64,000 nucleotides of DNA, taken from contig NC_064038.1 in assembly GCF_932526225.1 (NCBI RefSeq), positions 11,097,070 to 11,161,069 of the forward strand, in the 5' to 3' direction. Position numbers and translations under genes: made by a program. Source of the stretch: Nematostella vectensis. Taxonomy: Eukaryota > Cnidaria > Anthozoa > Actiniaria > Edwardsiidae. Shown here one piece after another: positions 1 through 11,159 of the stretch (position 1 is its first letter; every line of letters starts with the position of its first letter). Below the pieces are notes generated by a model. It saw nothing but the letters and a program-made list of their open reading frames with translations, had not been told where the DNA came from and searched no databases.

Positions 1-780
1 TTCCACCGAATCTCTGACAGGCTTTAGGGTTGGTGGGTTTCCTTTAAGCGCTGCTGGTATAATATTGCTTAGTAGTCCACAACTACCAACAAATAATCTC
101 CAGAAGGTAGCTGCCAGGTCTTTCCAGGGTTGGGTGGGGAACTGTGTGTCGCATGGGTTCGGGTGGGTTGGATGCCCCTACCAGCTGACACCCATGACAG
201 CTCTACACTTCTGTTCCACCTGTCTATCAATACCTGCTTACCACACTTTAGTCCTTAGTCTTTGCTTTGTTTTTACTACCCCTTGGTGCCCCTCATGACC
301 CAACTCTAGAACTTGTTTAAGTAGTTTAGTAGGTATCAACAATCTAGTTTGACTGTGAAATTGTAGGGTTGTAATCTCAACACCCAGCGTTCTAAGCGTG
401 CAGACGTCCTGGGCGTTGTAGAGTAGATTACTTCCAGTGGCTTGTGATCTGTTAGCAGCACAAATTCCACCCGATACAAATACATTTGGAATCTTTCACA
501 TCCCCAGACTAAACCTAATCCGTATCAATCGTTACGTTCCCTTGTCCTTCCGTGAACGCAAACGCAGGCAAAATTCAGAGTGCGCGCGCAACCGAACTGA
601 ATACCCACCTTCCAGGAGTATAAATGCAAGAACTTTAAGCAAAAAAGGCAACTGTACACCGGCTTACCGAAGAGAGTGACGAGTATGCGGCATTTCATGC
701 ATTTTCTTCAGGGCACTTCAGAACAGGACACCGGCAAAAACCAGCGTGCGCGAGCAACAGAACGTGCGCGAGGCGGCGTC
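1..780. other. No gene recognised
   Basis: Open frames here are short (at most about 80 codons) and start or stop at random. I see no domain, no splice-linked exon chain and no RNA gene. The stretch is GT-rich at the left and becomes G/A-rich toward the satellite that follows. Confidence 0.5.
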
Positions 781-1101
781 CTCTTGCCGGCATCGGTGAG
801 GAAGGGGAGAGAGGGAGGAGGGGGAAGAAGGGGCAGGAGTGGGCAAGAGGAGGGGTAAGGGAAGGAATTAGGGGGAGGAGGGGTGAAGAGGAATGAGGGG
901 GGTGGAGGGGTGAGGAGGAATGATGGGGGAGAAGGGGGAATGATGGGTAAGGAGGGGGTAAGGAGAGGGAAGGAGGGGGAAGGAGGAATGAGGGGGGAGG
1001 AAGGAGGGGTTAGGAGAAAAGAGAGGGGAGGAGGGCGAAGGAGGGGTAAGGAGGAATGATGGGGAAGAAGGGGGAATGATGGGTAAGGAGGGGGTAAGGA
1101 G
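781..1101. repeat. G-rich GGAGGGG satellite, left copy
   Basis: A purine-only stretch on the + strand made of degenerate units such as GAGGAATGAGGGGGGAGGAG, roughly 25-35 bp each. It runs directly into the assembly gap, so its true length is unknown. The same satellite occurs at about 7800-8140. Long open frames on both strands, including proline/serine-rich ones on the minus strand, are by-products of the composition. Confidence 0.85.
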
Positions 1102-1301
1102 NNNNNNNNNNNNNNNNNNNNNNNNNNNNNNNNNNNNNNNNNNNNNNNNNNNNNNNNNNNNNNNNNNNNNNNNNNNNNNNNNNNNNNNNNNNNNNNNNNN
1201 NNNNNNNNNNNNNNNNNNNNNNNNNNNNNNNNNNNNNNNNNNNNNNNNNNNNNNNNNNNNNNNNNNNNNNNNNNNNNNNNNNNNNNNNNNNNNNNNNNNN
1301 N
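1102..1301. other. Assembly gap (200 N)
   Basis: Exactly 200 N bases, the usual placeholder for a gap of unknown size. It interrupts the G-rich satellite, which probably caused the assembly break. Confidence 0.99.
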
Positions 1302-3690
1302 TGTAAAAAAAAATACGTGAAAACGTAAGACCGAGTGGGGCCTGGGAGTTGCACGATTGACTGGATGGATGTGGATGGTGGATTGTGACACCACAGGATA
1401 CCCGCGCGATGACCACAAAACCAAGTCGCATAGCTATACCATATTTCTATACCTATGGAGCTCCGCGCGCGGCCTGCAGCCGCGCTGGCTCCGCTAAAAA
1501 GTATTATTCTCTCCTCAGAAAGAAAGAATTTACAAAACTAATCTTAATTATTCTTACCAAACAAAAATGCAACCTACCGTTTCATTCGTTTCAAGTCGGC
1601 GAGAAACCAACATTTATAATCATAGTTTGCTGCTTTGTTTTTTTCAATTTCTCCATCTTTAGGCATGGGTTCTTTCTTATATTTTAGGCTTTTTGTAAAG
1701 ACTCTTTTATCGACTTTTTTCATTTCCATTTTGTGAATCGGTAGTGTAATCTTCCGCCGTGTGATAACCAGTTTGTTGGAGGGGAAATTCGACAGCGGAC
1801 TCAGAGAGAATTGTAGATTCTTTGATTTAAGCAATTCATGACTGTGGTAGAGTTTCTCAAATAATTTTCCCACTCCTAAGATTATTGGAAGTTTGTGTTT
1901 TTCTAGAGTGGTGACGACACCGTGTCAGCTAAGCGTGGTTACACAGTTGGCGCGGGCAGGCAGGCGAGGCAGAACCACAGGACCCCCGCGCATTGACAAA
2001 AAAAACTCAGTCGCATACCCATGGAGCTCCGCGCGCTGGCTCGGCTATAAGCTCAGTGATAATATGTGTTTCCACATACCCCTTTCAATGTCTTTTGATG
2101 GCAGGCAGATAACTGGCTAAAAAGGAAAACTGTAACGGAAACCCTGTGCCGTCCCCCCTCGGAACACTTTGTACGATATTGTATTACGTAACTAATAAAC
2201 CACTTGGATTTTTCATTGTGGCGGTAAGGTAGGCAAACATGCTAATAACATGGCAGTGTGGTGGGAAGAAGGGGGTAAATTATCATGGGAAGGGGGGTAT
2301 GGGGTTGGGTATTTAGAGGTGGCAATTTTTTCATCATAGCGAGGGGAAGGGGGGCACAAAAATTGAAATGCTCCATTTTAAAGAACTTTTATAAGAACTT
2401 TAAAGTTTTTATAACCATTCAGTTATAGGAAGTATAGAAAGCATAGATGAGCTTTCTGAAAAGGAAATTAAATTTGAGTTTGCAACAGAGCTTTGAAAAT
2501 TTTTCTTGGCCCCGCGAAAGGATATTATGAATCGAGTGTATAATTTCAAGTTTTGGCGGGAAAATCTAAAATTCGTTAAAATTCTAAGACGGTAATACCA
2601 CAAAATATTGACAAAAAGTTTTGCAATGCAATGCGACCCACAATGAAACAAAAACCATTTATAGGAGAGAATTATATGCGAAAAAAGAAAATCAGTGGCT
2701 ATATGCCCGACAGTCGGGAAAGTTCCTCGATGACCTTTCTAAACTTAATATAGAATACTTTGAACTCACAAGGTTGACAATTTACCGTGACGTTTTAGCA
2801 AATTGAGAACTGGTGACATTCAGAAGCTTAAGAAAACATTACATGCGCAAATAAAAAAAATATATATTTTAGAAAGGCTTTATGGTTCCCCTGTGTCTAT
2901 CCCAGAAAGCCGTGGGGCCGTTTAAAAACAAAATGGAGAACGGACGACCGGAGAGAAGTTGTTCTTGCGGAGCGCACCGTTTTCCTTGCTTCAGTCTGTA
3001 TCTTAAAGACAACAATAATGGTTCCTGAACTAGGCATAACTACATCAAATGTTATTTCTTCGGGAACAAGATTGGGAGGCGCTACTGCCTATTTTATTGG
3101 CCAATTTGATGGAAGGATAGTCGATTTACCAATTTCGAGTCCTGCACCTGTGATGCAGCGAACAGTTCTACCTTTTAAACGACTACTTTTGACTATAAAT
3201 TGTGATGTCTCCCCACATTTCCTTATAATAAATGGCAGCCATTTTGACATTGTATATGCACTACGCATACGTGGCGGCCATGTTGTCTCTTATTTCTGGG
3301 AATGAAATAACGAAAACCGCATAACGAAACACACAACGATCTTCAGCAATAAATAGGAAGACATGAAGACGGGAACTAATATAGGGCGCATATACTTCCC
3401 CTTGTAATTTAATTTACATCTCGATCTACGTCACAAAATGACCAAATCTATCAATTCTGAAAGGTTATATATACTTTTTCGATTCCTTTTTAAAAACTAT
3501 ATAGAACATCACTCATTGGGGCGCTTATTAGGTTGATATGGCTATAAGGGGGTATAATTGAGTATAACAAGATTTGGGTTTAACTTATTAAAAGAAGATA
3601 ATCGTAGACAACCGGGGTTTCAGTTGTAAGGGAAAAAAATGGTGAACCAAGGTAAAGTTGTAAAGTAAGGTAATCAAAAAGTCTGGTTGT
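1302..3690. other. No gene recognised
   Basis: AT-rich non-coding sequence with frames under 100 codons. The longest ATG frame, 3018-3305 (+, 95 codons), has no recognisable domain and no clear splice partners, so I leave it uncalled. Confidence 0.45.
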
Positions 3691-4480
3691 TGTTCATAAC
3701 GACCTCGACTTCGTGTCGAGGTACGCTTCACGCCGCTTCTATTACACGCGGAAATGGCGCTAATTCTTAATTCTTACCAATAACGACCTCGACTTCGTGT
3801 TTAGGCACTGCTTCTATCACGCGGAAATGGCGCTAATTCTAACCAATAACGAACCTCGTTTTCGTGTCGAGGCACTGCTTCTATCACGCGGAAATGGCGC
3901 TAATTCTTACCAATAACGACCTCGACTTCGTGTTTACGCACTGCTTCTATCACGCGGAAATGGCGCTAATTCTAACCAATAACGAACCTCGTTTTCGTGT
4001 CGAGGCACTGCTTCTATCACGCGGAAATGGCGCTAATTCTTACCAATAACGGCCTCGTCTTCGTGTCGAGGCACTACTTCTATCACGCGGAAATGGCGCT
4101 AATTCTTACCAATAACGACCTCGTCTTCGTGTCGAGGTACGCGTCACGCCGCTTCTATCACGCGGAAATGGCGCTTATTCTTGCCAGTAACGACCTCGAC
4201 TTCGTGTCGAGGTACGCGTCACGCTGCTTCTATCATGCGGAAATGGCGCTTATTCTTATCAGTAACTACCTCGACTTCGTGTCGAGGCACTGCTTCTTTC
4301 ACGCAGAAATGGCGCTTATTCCTACCAATAACGACGCAGAAATGGCGCTTATTCCTACCAATAACGACCTCGTTTTCGTGTCGAGGTACGCGTCAAGCCG
4401 CTTCTATCACACGGAAATGGCGCTAATTCTTACCAATAACGACCTCGACTTCGTGTTGAGGCACTGCTTCTATCTATATA
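3690..4480 (+). repeat. 66-bp palindrome-bearing tandem array
   Basis: About eleven units of roughly 66 bp, with some of about 75 bp. Each carries the short inverted repeat CCTCGACTTCGTGTCGAGG (loop TTCGT) followed by a conserved segment containing GCGGAAATGGCGCTAATTC. Most spacing changes are multiples of three, so one frame stays open for 186 codons (3997-4557), reading as a repeated 22-residue unit beginning SRHCFYHAEMALILTNN. No signal peptide, domain or flanking exon is visible. I treat it as a satellite with an incidental open frame, though a repeat protein is not excluded. Confidence 0.8.
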
Positions 4481-5024
4481 CTGAATTGCGCTGGCGGCAA
4501 TTCAATGATACATTTCAGCTGTCATTCTTTTTTGACAAGGAAAAAAATGTATCTTAGACAATAAGTAAAATTGCATGTGAGTATGGACCAATAAACGTTG
4601 ATTGAATCTTTTAAACCGTTTCCACGAATTTGACTAAAACGGTTAAAACCGTTTATATAGCATACTCTGGAAACTAAGATATTATATTAATGTTTTATAT
4701 TAAAAGTTTTGTTTCCAAAGAAACCCAACTTTACCAAGGTAGCAGGGTTTGTATAGAGCCTCTCGGAGTATTAACGAATATTTGCGAACGCCAAGCCCAG
4801 AGCGATCGTTCGTCAAAGAATCTTGAAGACTTGCACACTGGAAAAACTGCACAACAGAACATAGAAACAAGGTATGACTTATCATGAAGGTTGTCATTGA
4901 TTTTCTAAGTATACCATGATGTAAGGTTCCAAGCATACCATGATGCAAGATTGAAAACTGAAAAATGGGTGAGGAGAAAAGAACCTCTAGTAATTTTTAA
5001 AAACAAGCATCCCAAAAGAGTAAA
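4481..5024. other. No gene recognised
   Basis: AT-rich sequence with a short palindromic stretch near 4613-4655 built from repeats of AAACGGTTAAAACCGTTT type. No coding signal. Confidence 0.4.
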
Positions 5025-5395
5025 GGCCGGTTTACACGCGTTGCTAAATACAGGAATGCTCACAGTTTGCAGTCATAACCCTAACCCTACGCCCAAAGGC
5101 TTTTCTACAATTTCTTTCAAGTTTTGATACGTCTAAATGCCCCAAAAAAGGATTACTGTTTCGTCAGTTTATGCTCTACAAAGTGTGGTGAGCATTCCTG
5201 TATTTGTTTTACACTTGCGATTTTTGATGCAATTTGATGCAATGTCACATCTGTCGCGGCAATTTTTTTTCCTTTTTTTTTCAAATCACGTTTGCATTGG
5301 CGATTTATAGTTTCAGCGCGCACACGAGCAAAAATCGGTGCGAAAGATGCGACAGAAATTTCATTAAATATCGCAAGTGTAAAACGACCTTAAGG
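5025..5395. mobile_element. Small inverted-repeat element with nested insert
   Basis: The left end reads AAGGCCGGTTTACACGCG. The right end, read on the opposite strand, is AAGGTCGTTTTACACTTGCG, so the ends form an imperfect inverted repeat. The part close to the right end also holds GCGATTT/TTGCATTGGCGAT-type internal symmetry. No protein is encoded, so it is best read as a MITE. A second inverted-repeat element (5046-5206) sits just inside the left end. Confidence 0.45.
5046..5206. mobile_element. Nested MITE with ATACAGGAATGCTCAC ends
   Basis: The left end AAATACAGGAATGCTCACA is matched at the right end by TGAGCATTCCTGTATTT, an inverted repeat of about 17 bp, giving an element of about 161 bp without coding capacity. 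It lies within the terminal region of the larger element at 5025-5395, so it probably inserted later. Confidence 0.5.
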
Positions 5396-5913
5396 GCGCC
5401 GACATAGGTTAAAAAGTTGGCAATCTAAATTCGGTTTTTCACCAAAAAGACATATCTGGGTAGAGAATATCGACCGCAAGCAGTTACAAGCAATCACAAG
5501 CTCTATAGGTTTATTTCCCGCTGTCATGTGTAACAATAGGAGATAATTTATATATTATAACTTTTAATATTGCGATAGAGACTTGGATGCAAATATTAGG
5601 AAAAATGTGATTTATTATTTAGACGTTTGAGTCCGGCTTTGCGCTTTGATACAGGGTTATATCCCTGCTAAGAAGTTTACAGTAATTAGCGCTATTTCCC
5701 CATCCTCTCTCGGCATGTAAATCCACGCAAAAGTCATGCACACCAAAGAAAGAACAAGGATATGAAATCCTGATAAAAAGGCTAATTTTGCCTGGATATA
5801 CTCAAGGAAACTCTTCGTTTTTGAAAAGTTAACTTATCTGTTTAGAGTTTTGTTATACATTAATATTTCTCTGAGTGCAAAAAGCTAATCTTACTTCTCA
5901 CGCGTTTTTAGCG

Positions 5914-6168
5914 TTAAAGCGGCCATCGCACCCATCGCCAGTTAACTTCCGCAGGGCCACGGTAACCTCAACCGACAAGAGACAAAATAATCTATGAGAA
6001 TCCGCGCTATTCTACAGGCCATCCGTTCTAAATTATCAGTCACATCCTCAAAAAAAACTTCCTAATAGACACACTGCTTTTACAATTTTGAAATATTTTT
6101 CGCGTTGTCCGTTAAAAATTATCGGATATTTTTACGTAACCGGCCGAAAGTAAAGTGGCCGCTTTTTA
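5914..6168. mobile_element. TTAA-type MITE, diverged copy
   Basis: Diverged member of the family described at 25679-25924. It starts TTAAAGCGGCCATCGC and ends AAAGTAAAGTGGCCGCTTTTTAA. Its interior shares the segments AGGCCATCCGTTCTAAATTA and TTTGAAATATTTTTCGCGTT with the 51.3-kb copy. The many substitutions suggest it is older than the other copies. Confidence 0.7.
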
Positions 6169-6304
6169 AAATCAGATGGAATACAATAAAGCATCCAGCT
6201 TAAACAGCACCTGCATTGGAGTTATTTGCACCGAGCCTCAGTTTTCTAATGTAATAAACCAAGTATTATTATTTTTCTGAATAGGTTTTCTGCAAGGCAG
6301 CAAG

Positions 6305-8885
6305 ATGTTAACAACCATGTACTTCTTATCCATCACGCTGTTGCTATGGGAGCGTGTTGCTGCAGACAAGTGCGTCCCTTTCACCCAAAAGGGCGTTTCC
6401 CTTCAAGGTCACGTGATCGACACAAGGATCGTCGACAACAAAACGCACTGCGAGCAGATTTGCTTCGATGAGAAGATGACGTGCACATCTATCAACTACA
6501 AACCGGCAGAGTGAGTGAGCCTAAAGACTGTTTTAGAAATCTGGTTACAGAAGCCTTTATATCGCAACGTTATACACCCCCCCCCCCCCCCCAAACCATA
6601 GCCTTTTCCGCAGGCGTCGCGAGTGGTTTGGTAAAAAGGCTTTTTTTTCGATTTCGGGCTTCCTGTGGGTTGTTCAAGAAAGAGTGGGGGCCTGGGTTAG
6701 AGGGAATCCGGCTTCCGGTTCCAGTTCAACTCGCCACAGGAACCATAATTCATAAAAAAATGAAAGGTAAAAAAAAAATAATAAAAACACTCGAGGTGCC
6801 TGCGGAGGAAGCTTCCCAAACAGCATTGGAAAGTCTTTTCCCAGAAAGTCAAGAATTTGTCGATATCCCTGTTGTTGTTTTCAGGTCGCTATGCGAGTTG
6901 AACTCAGTTTCTCACATGACACATCCGGACAAGTATGGCCCGGACGCTGACTCATTCTACGCCATGGTGAGCCCGCCGATCTTATGCAATAAAAATTACT
7001 GTGGAAACGGCAAGACATGTGTTGTGTTGGATGAAGTAGTTACGTACAAATGCGTACCAGGTACGATAATGATGATAGCGATAATGTTGATGTTGATGAA
7101 AATGATGACGGCGACACGATAATGATGCGGACGATACGTTAATGACGACGACGATGATATGAAGGGGATAAAGATGATGATGATAACAAAATGATGGGGA
7201 TGATGATGATGATGATGACTACGATAATCATGACGGCGACACGATAATGATGGGGATGACACGTTAATGATGACGATGATGATATGACGGGATAATGATG
7301 ATGGTGAAATGCCTCTGATGGTGGTGATGATTATTTAACAATAATACCTAAGGCCGTTTGGACTATGATTTGACACGAGGCCGAGAGGTCTAATTGTTTT
7401 AGAATTCACCAACTAGATGGTCTTAGACAAAATAGCGACGATTGAAAATGGTTTGTATATCGACGGTGGTTTTTTAGTGCCTGTGAATGGCCGCTCGTAT
7501 TGATTGCAATGAAAACCTTGAACATATTACATGATATGATCGGCGTTTTTGGTCGTTTCTTACCGTTGAAAATACTTATATCTGGTTGCCTTCAGGTTTA
7601 TTTTCTGGCATTATCCAATTAGTCCCTAAGAAAGCATTATCTAATTAGTCCCTAAAAAAGTCGTCGCTAACTCCGGCATTACCATTTTCCCGAGCATTTC
7701 GCTACTCACCGTCTATCACTAATAGACCATTAGTAGCTCAGCCAATCAGAATGCAGAATCTGTGAAAGACTTCTAGTTGGTGAATTCCATGATAAAGTGA
7801 GACGATGACAATGACAGGCACTCAGGAGGGATGACGGGGGTGAGGAGGGGGAAGGGTGAGGAGGGGGAAGAGGGGGCAGAGTGAGCAAGAGGATGGGTGA
7901 GGGAAGGAATGAGGGGGAGGAGGGGTGAAGAGGAATGAGGGGGTGAGGAGGGGGGAAGGAAGGGGGAGGAGGAAGGAGGGGGTAAGGAGGGGTGAGGCGG
8001 AATAAGGGGGGAGGAGGGGGGAAGGAGGGAAAAGGAGGAATGAGGGGGGAGGAGGGCGAAGGAGGGGTGAGGAGGGATGAGGGGGGGGGGGCGAAAAGGG
8101 AAAGCAGGGGGGGAGGAGGGTTGAGGAGGAATGAGGGGGGCGCTTGTCACATAAGAGAAGCCCATAAGATTAAAACTGACACAAAATTATTTTCCTTTTA
8201 GAATTAAAGCAAACAACCTGCGAAACGAGGAGGCGATTCAGTAGAGATTCTGGGAGGTCGACTAACAAATTCTTCAGCAAAGGAGCTGGGCGAAACTGTT
8301 GAGGATAAAGCAGGCACAGGGGGCGGGGGAGGGTCATTTGTTTATACAAGCACTGGTACATTACTTCTCGCTGCTGGAGGGGGAGGGGGTGTGTCAAATG
8401 GTCTTGTCGGTGTAGACGGGCAAGTGTCCGAAAACGGGACGGCTAGTCATGGATTTAAACCCATTTATAGTCGCGGTGGGGGGACCAATGGTAATCCGGG
8501 GGTGTGCAACACTGCTGGAGGGAATTGGCATGGAGGGGTGGGTGCGGGATGGAACGGCGCAGGTTGCTACAGAACCAGCACTGTGCATGGTGAAGCAGGC
8601 GGGTCTAGAGCGGAGGGCTGGCTGGGCGGTAGAGCCGGAGGTATGAACAGTGGGTACAACGGTGGGCCTCCCCCTGGGGCGGCCGGTGGATTTGGAGGAG
8701 GGGGTGCAGAAGACAATGGTGCCTCTGGGGGTGGGGGTGGGTATTCAGGAGGAGGTAGTGGTATACTTTACAAGCAGGCCGGTGGTGGAGGGGGTTCATT
8801 TTGTGGTGGGAGTTACTGCAAGGGAATTACAGGGGGTAACTCAGACAGCAATGGATATGTGCGTATTATATTTCTTGGTCTGTAA
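6305..8885 (+). CDS. Secreted PAN/EGF protein with glycine-rich domain
   Basis: Exon 1 (6305-6510) starts at ATG with a signal peptide (about residues 1-21) and the first half of a PAN/apple-like domain (Cys pattern C-VPF, EQICF, MTCTSINY). Exon 2 (6885-7060, after TTTTCAG) completes it (SLCELNSVSH) and opens an EGF-like module (CNKNYCGNGKTC, YKCVPG). An acceptor at 8200-8201 precedes a final exon whose open frame (about 8210-8885, stop TAA) encodes a glycine-rich domain with LLLAAGGGGG, GGNWHGGVGAGW and SGGGGGYSGGG. This resembles the ALK/LTK extracellular glycine-rich domain as found in many anthozoan secreted proteins. Odd point: exon 2 leaves a one-base overhang, and direct joining to 8202 gives a frame that stops near 8300, not the glycine-rich frame. 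The usual N-terminal part of the glycine-rich domain is also not found. An exon may be missing (deletion or misassembly beside the G-rich repeat), or the copy is broken. Likely secreted; ligand unknown. Confidence 0.65.
7061..7335 (+). repeat. GAT/GAC microsatellite at splice donor
   Basis: Degenerate (GAT)n with GATAATGATG and GACGACGATGAT variants, about 270 bp. It begins right at the intron's 5' end after exon 2 of the secreted protein gene (CCAG then GTACGATAATGATG). Apparent coding frames through it are read-through of intron. Confidence 0.85.
7790..8140 (+). repeat. G-rich GGAGGGG satellite, right copy
   Basis: Same purine-only satellite as at 781-1101, with units like GGAGGAATGAGGGGGGAGGA. 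It lies in the intron immediately upstream of the glycine-rich exon (acceptor at 8200-8201). Because the left copy adjoins an assembly gap, misjoining between the two copies cannot be excluded. Confidence 0.85.
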
Positions 8886-10439
8886 AAAGCAACTTCAATT
8901 AACTTCAACTAGCAGACACACGCAAGCGGGCTGACTTTTTTTTTATAGCCACGCTGTCACCCAAGGGCGGCGGGAGGGGGGGGGGGGGGCATTTGTATCA
9001 TTCTTGAACAATTCTCCTATTACTTGCACTTTTTCGATTTCCAGTAGATGTCCGCTAACAAGAAATTTGACTAAATAGCTAAAGAAAACTAGTCTGTATT
9101 TAAATACATTAAAATTCTTAAAGGAATTTCTGTGAAGATAACAAGCTTTGCACTGCTACATAAAGGTCGCTTTAAGAAGCCAAACCCAGGCTAGCCATCA
9201 TTCACTGCTTTAGGGGCTACATTTACTGATAGACAGCAGCAAAACAATGTGTTTTGGTGATTTGGCCCCTAAAACTGTAACATAGATATGGCGCATAATA
9301 TTTACTGTATAATTAAGCACATTCATTTTGTAAGATTAGAACGTATTAAATAATCATTCATGCAAGAAGGAACCAAGTGTCCATTATTCTGTGGCAAAAA
9401 GCTTTCCCCATATAGGATCTTTTTATACAAAACATACGTAGGAACATGTAGAATATAGTACGATTTTGAGGAAATTATTTGGAAAATCTGCTCCCTAATA
9501 TATATCTTATTTGTGATTTTCTGTTTTGAAACAATCAGATAGGGCAGGGACTGTGTCTCAGCCAATCAAATTTCTAGTATTAACAAAGACATTTTTTACA
9601 TGCCAGTTCTAAATTATTAAATCTGGAACAGCTGCACAGCCCCCTTCAAAGCCTTGCTGGGCATGGCAAGAATTCCCGTGAGTTTTGGCTGAATAAAAAG
9701 GCTACAACCATTTGAAGTGATCGCTTCTTTGTGATTGCTTATTTAATATTTTGCGCCTTAGGGGGCGCTTTAGCCGAGGGGGGGGAGGGGGGATGAGGTC
9801 TTTTGAGTGCCTTCTTAATCCAGCTTAGTACAGATGCTTAAAAAACCATATTTTCCCAAACATGATGGCGCAGCGCCATAAGTTTTTATTTAGGGACGAA
9901 TCCATTTAACTTTTGAGGGGGCAGGGGGTGGATGATTTTGAAAAAAAATTCATGCAAGCCTACAAAAAAAGAGAGATCGTGCACACCACCAATAGGGGAA
10001 AAAAATCCTGCCCAATAGACAAAAGGAAAAACAAATATCTTGCTCAAAGTTTAAATGGTCCGTTCATTAAGCTGGGGGCTAAAATGCTCATTTGGAAAGT
10101 ATGGTACATTGGACAACAGCTGCTAACAAGCACACTTATTAAAACAATAAACTTTTTTATTTGTATTAAAGAATCTAACTGAACTATTTAAACATTATTT
10201 GTTTTTCTTTTCGTGAATTGCTTTGGCGTGAACTAATTCCCTTTGGATTTAACGGACTTTGATGCTCATTTCGATGCGTTTGGTGATGAGTCTGTGAGCG
10301 TTCTCAGACAGGCTGACAATCATTTGAACTTCATAGGGTTTTGTGAGTCTGGGAGTCCAAGAAAATCAAACCGATGGATTCTATTTGGGTTGCGTTTCGC
10401 GTTGAGAATACAAATAGCTTGCGTTGAGCTGATGTCCTG
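8886..10439. other. No gene recognised
   Basis: 3' flank of the secreted protein gene and intergenic AT-rich DNA with G-runs (8973-8990, 9777-9792). Open frames are at most about 90 codons and show no domain or splice support. Confidence 0.45.
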
Positions 10440-10720
10440 TGAGAACCCATTGCAATCTGTCAATCAAGTGCTCTGTCAATCATTTGCACTTGACAAGGGT
10501 TCTTAACGTAGCTGTCATTAAAAGTGTTAATCACTTGCACTCAAAAGAGTTTTTAATTAATGTAGTACTCACAAACTGTCAACACTTAGTTGCACTTGAA
10601 AGGGTGCTAAACGTAGTTTTCTTGATGAGCGCCTTCAATTGAGAACACCTCCCTGATGAACGCAGCTGTGATGGAGAGCTGTCAATCATGTGCACTTTAC
10701 AGGCTTTTGTCATGACGTCG
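10440..10720 (+). repeat. Degenerate ~65-bp tandem repeat
   Basis: Four weakly conserved units sharing GTCAATCA..TTGCACTT, a GGGTTCTTAACGTAGC-like segment and TGATGAACGC-like spacers. The short frames across it share no conserved phase. Confidence 0.5.
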
Positions 10721-11159
10721 AGCCATGTCGTCCCCGAGATGACATGCTCTGTGGAAATGATGCATGTCATTGGATGAGTAAAACAAAAATCCACGAAAAA
10801 CAAGCCTTTTTCATGGCCCTTATGCACCTATCAATGATAAGCCCGTGATGTTCATGTTCATCCCGTGGGAGAGGTTTATTGAACTCATCCTTTCCCGGGG
10901 TAGCTATCTATTGATCTAGTGCCCGATCATGTGCCCCACGGACTGGCGTGTTTTCGTTAAGTGTGGTGCACACTGCGGATGCTTGATTGCTTCTTAATTT
11001 ACTTGTTATTCTTGGATGTGAGAATGTTAGCAGACTTGGTTTTTCAGTGTTTTACACTATTCAGTGCATCCATAAAAAGAAATCGCATGTTATATAGTTC
11101 CTGCTATCTCTATATTAATCCTGCTGTACGCCCTTAATGCAACCCTTCATTGATAGTTG

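Noticed and set aside
708..1431. Long minus-strand proline/serine-rich open frames
   Set aside because: They run through the G-rich satellite and the 200-N gap; the composition alone produces them.
6481..7122. 213-codon + strand frame
   Set aside because: It reads through an intron between two PAN/EGF exons and into the GAT microsatellite; splice sites at 6511, 6884 and 7061 explain the coding parts.
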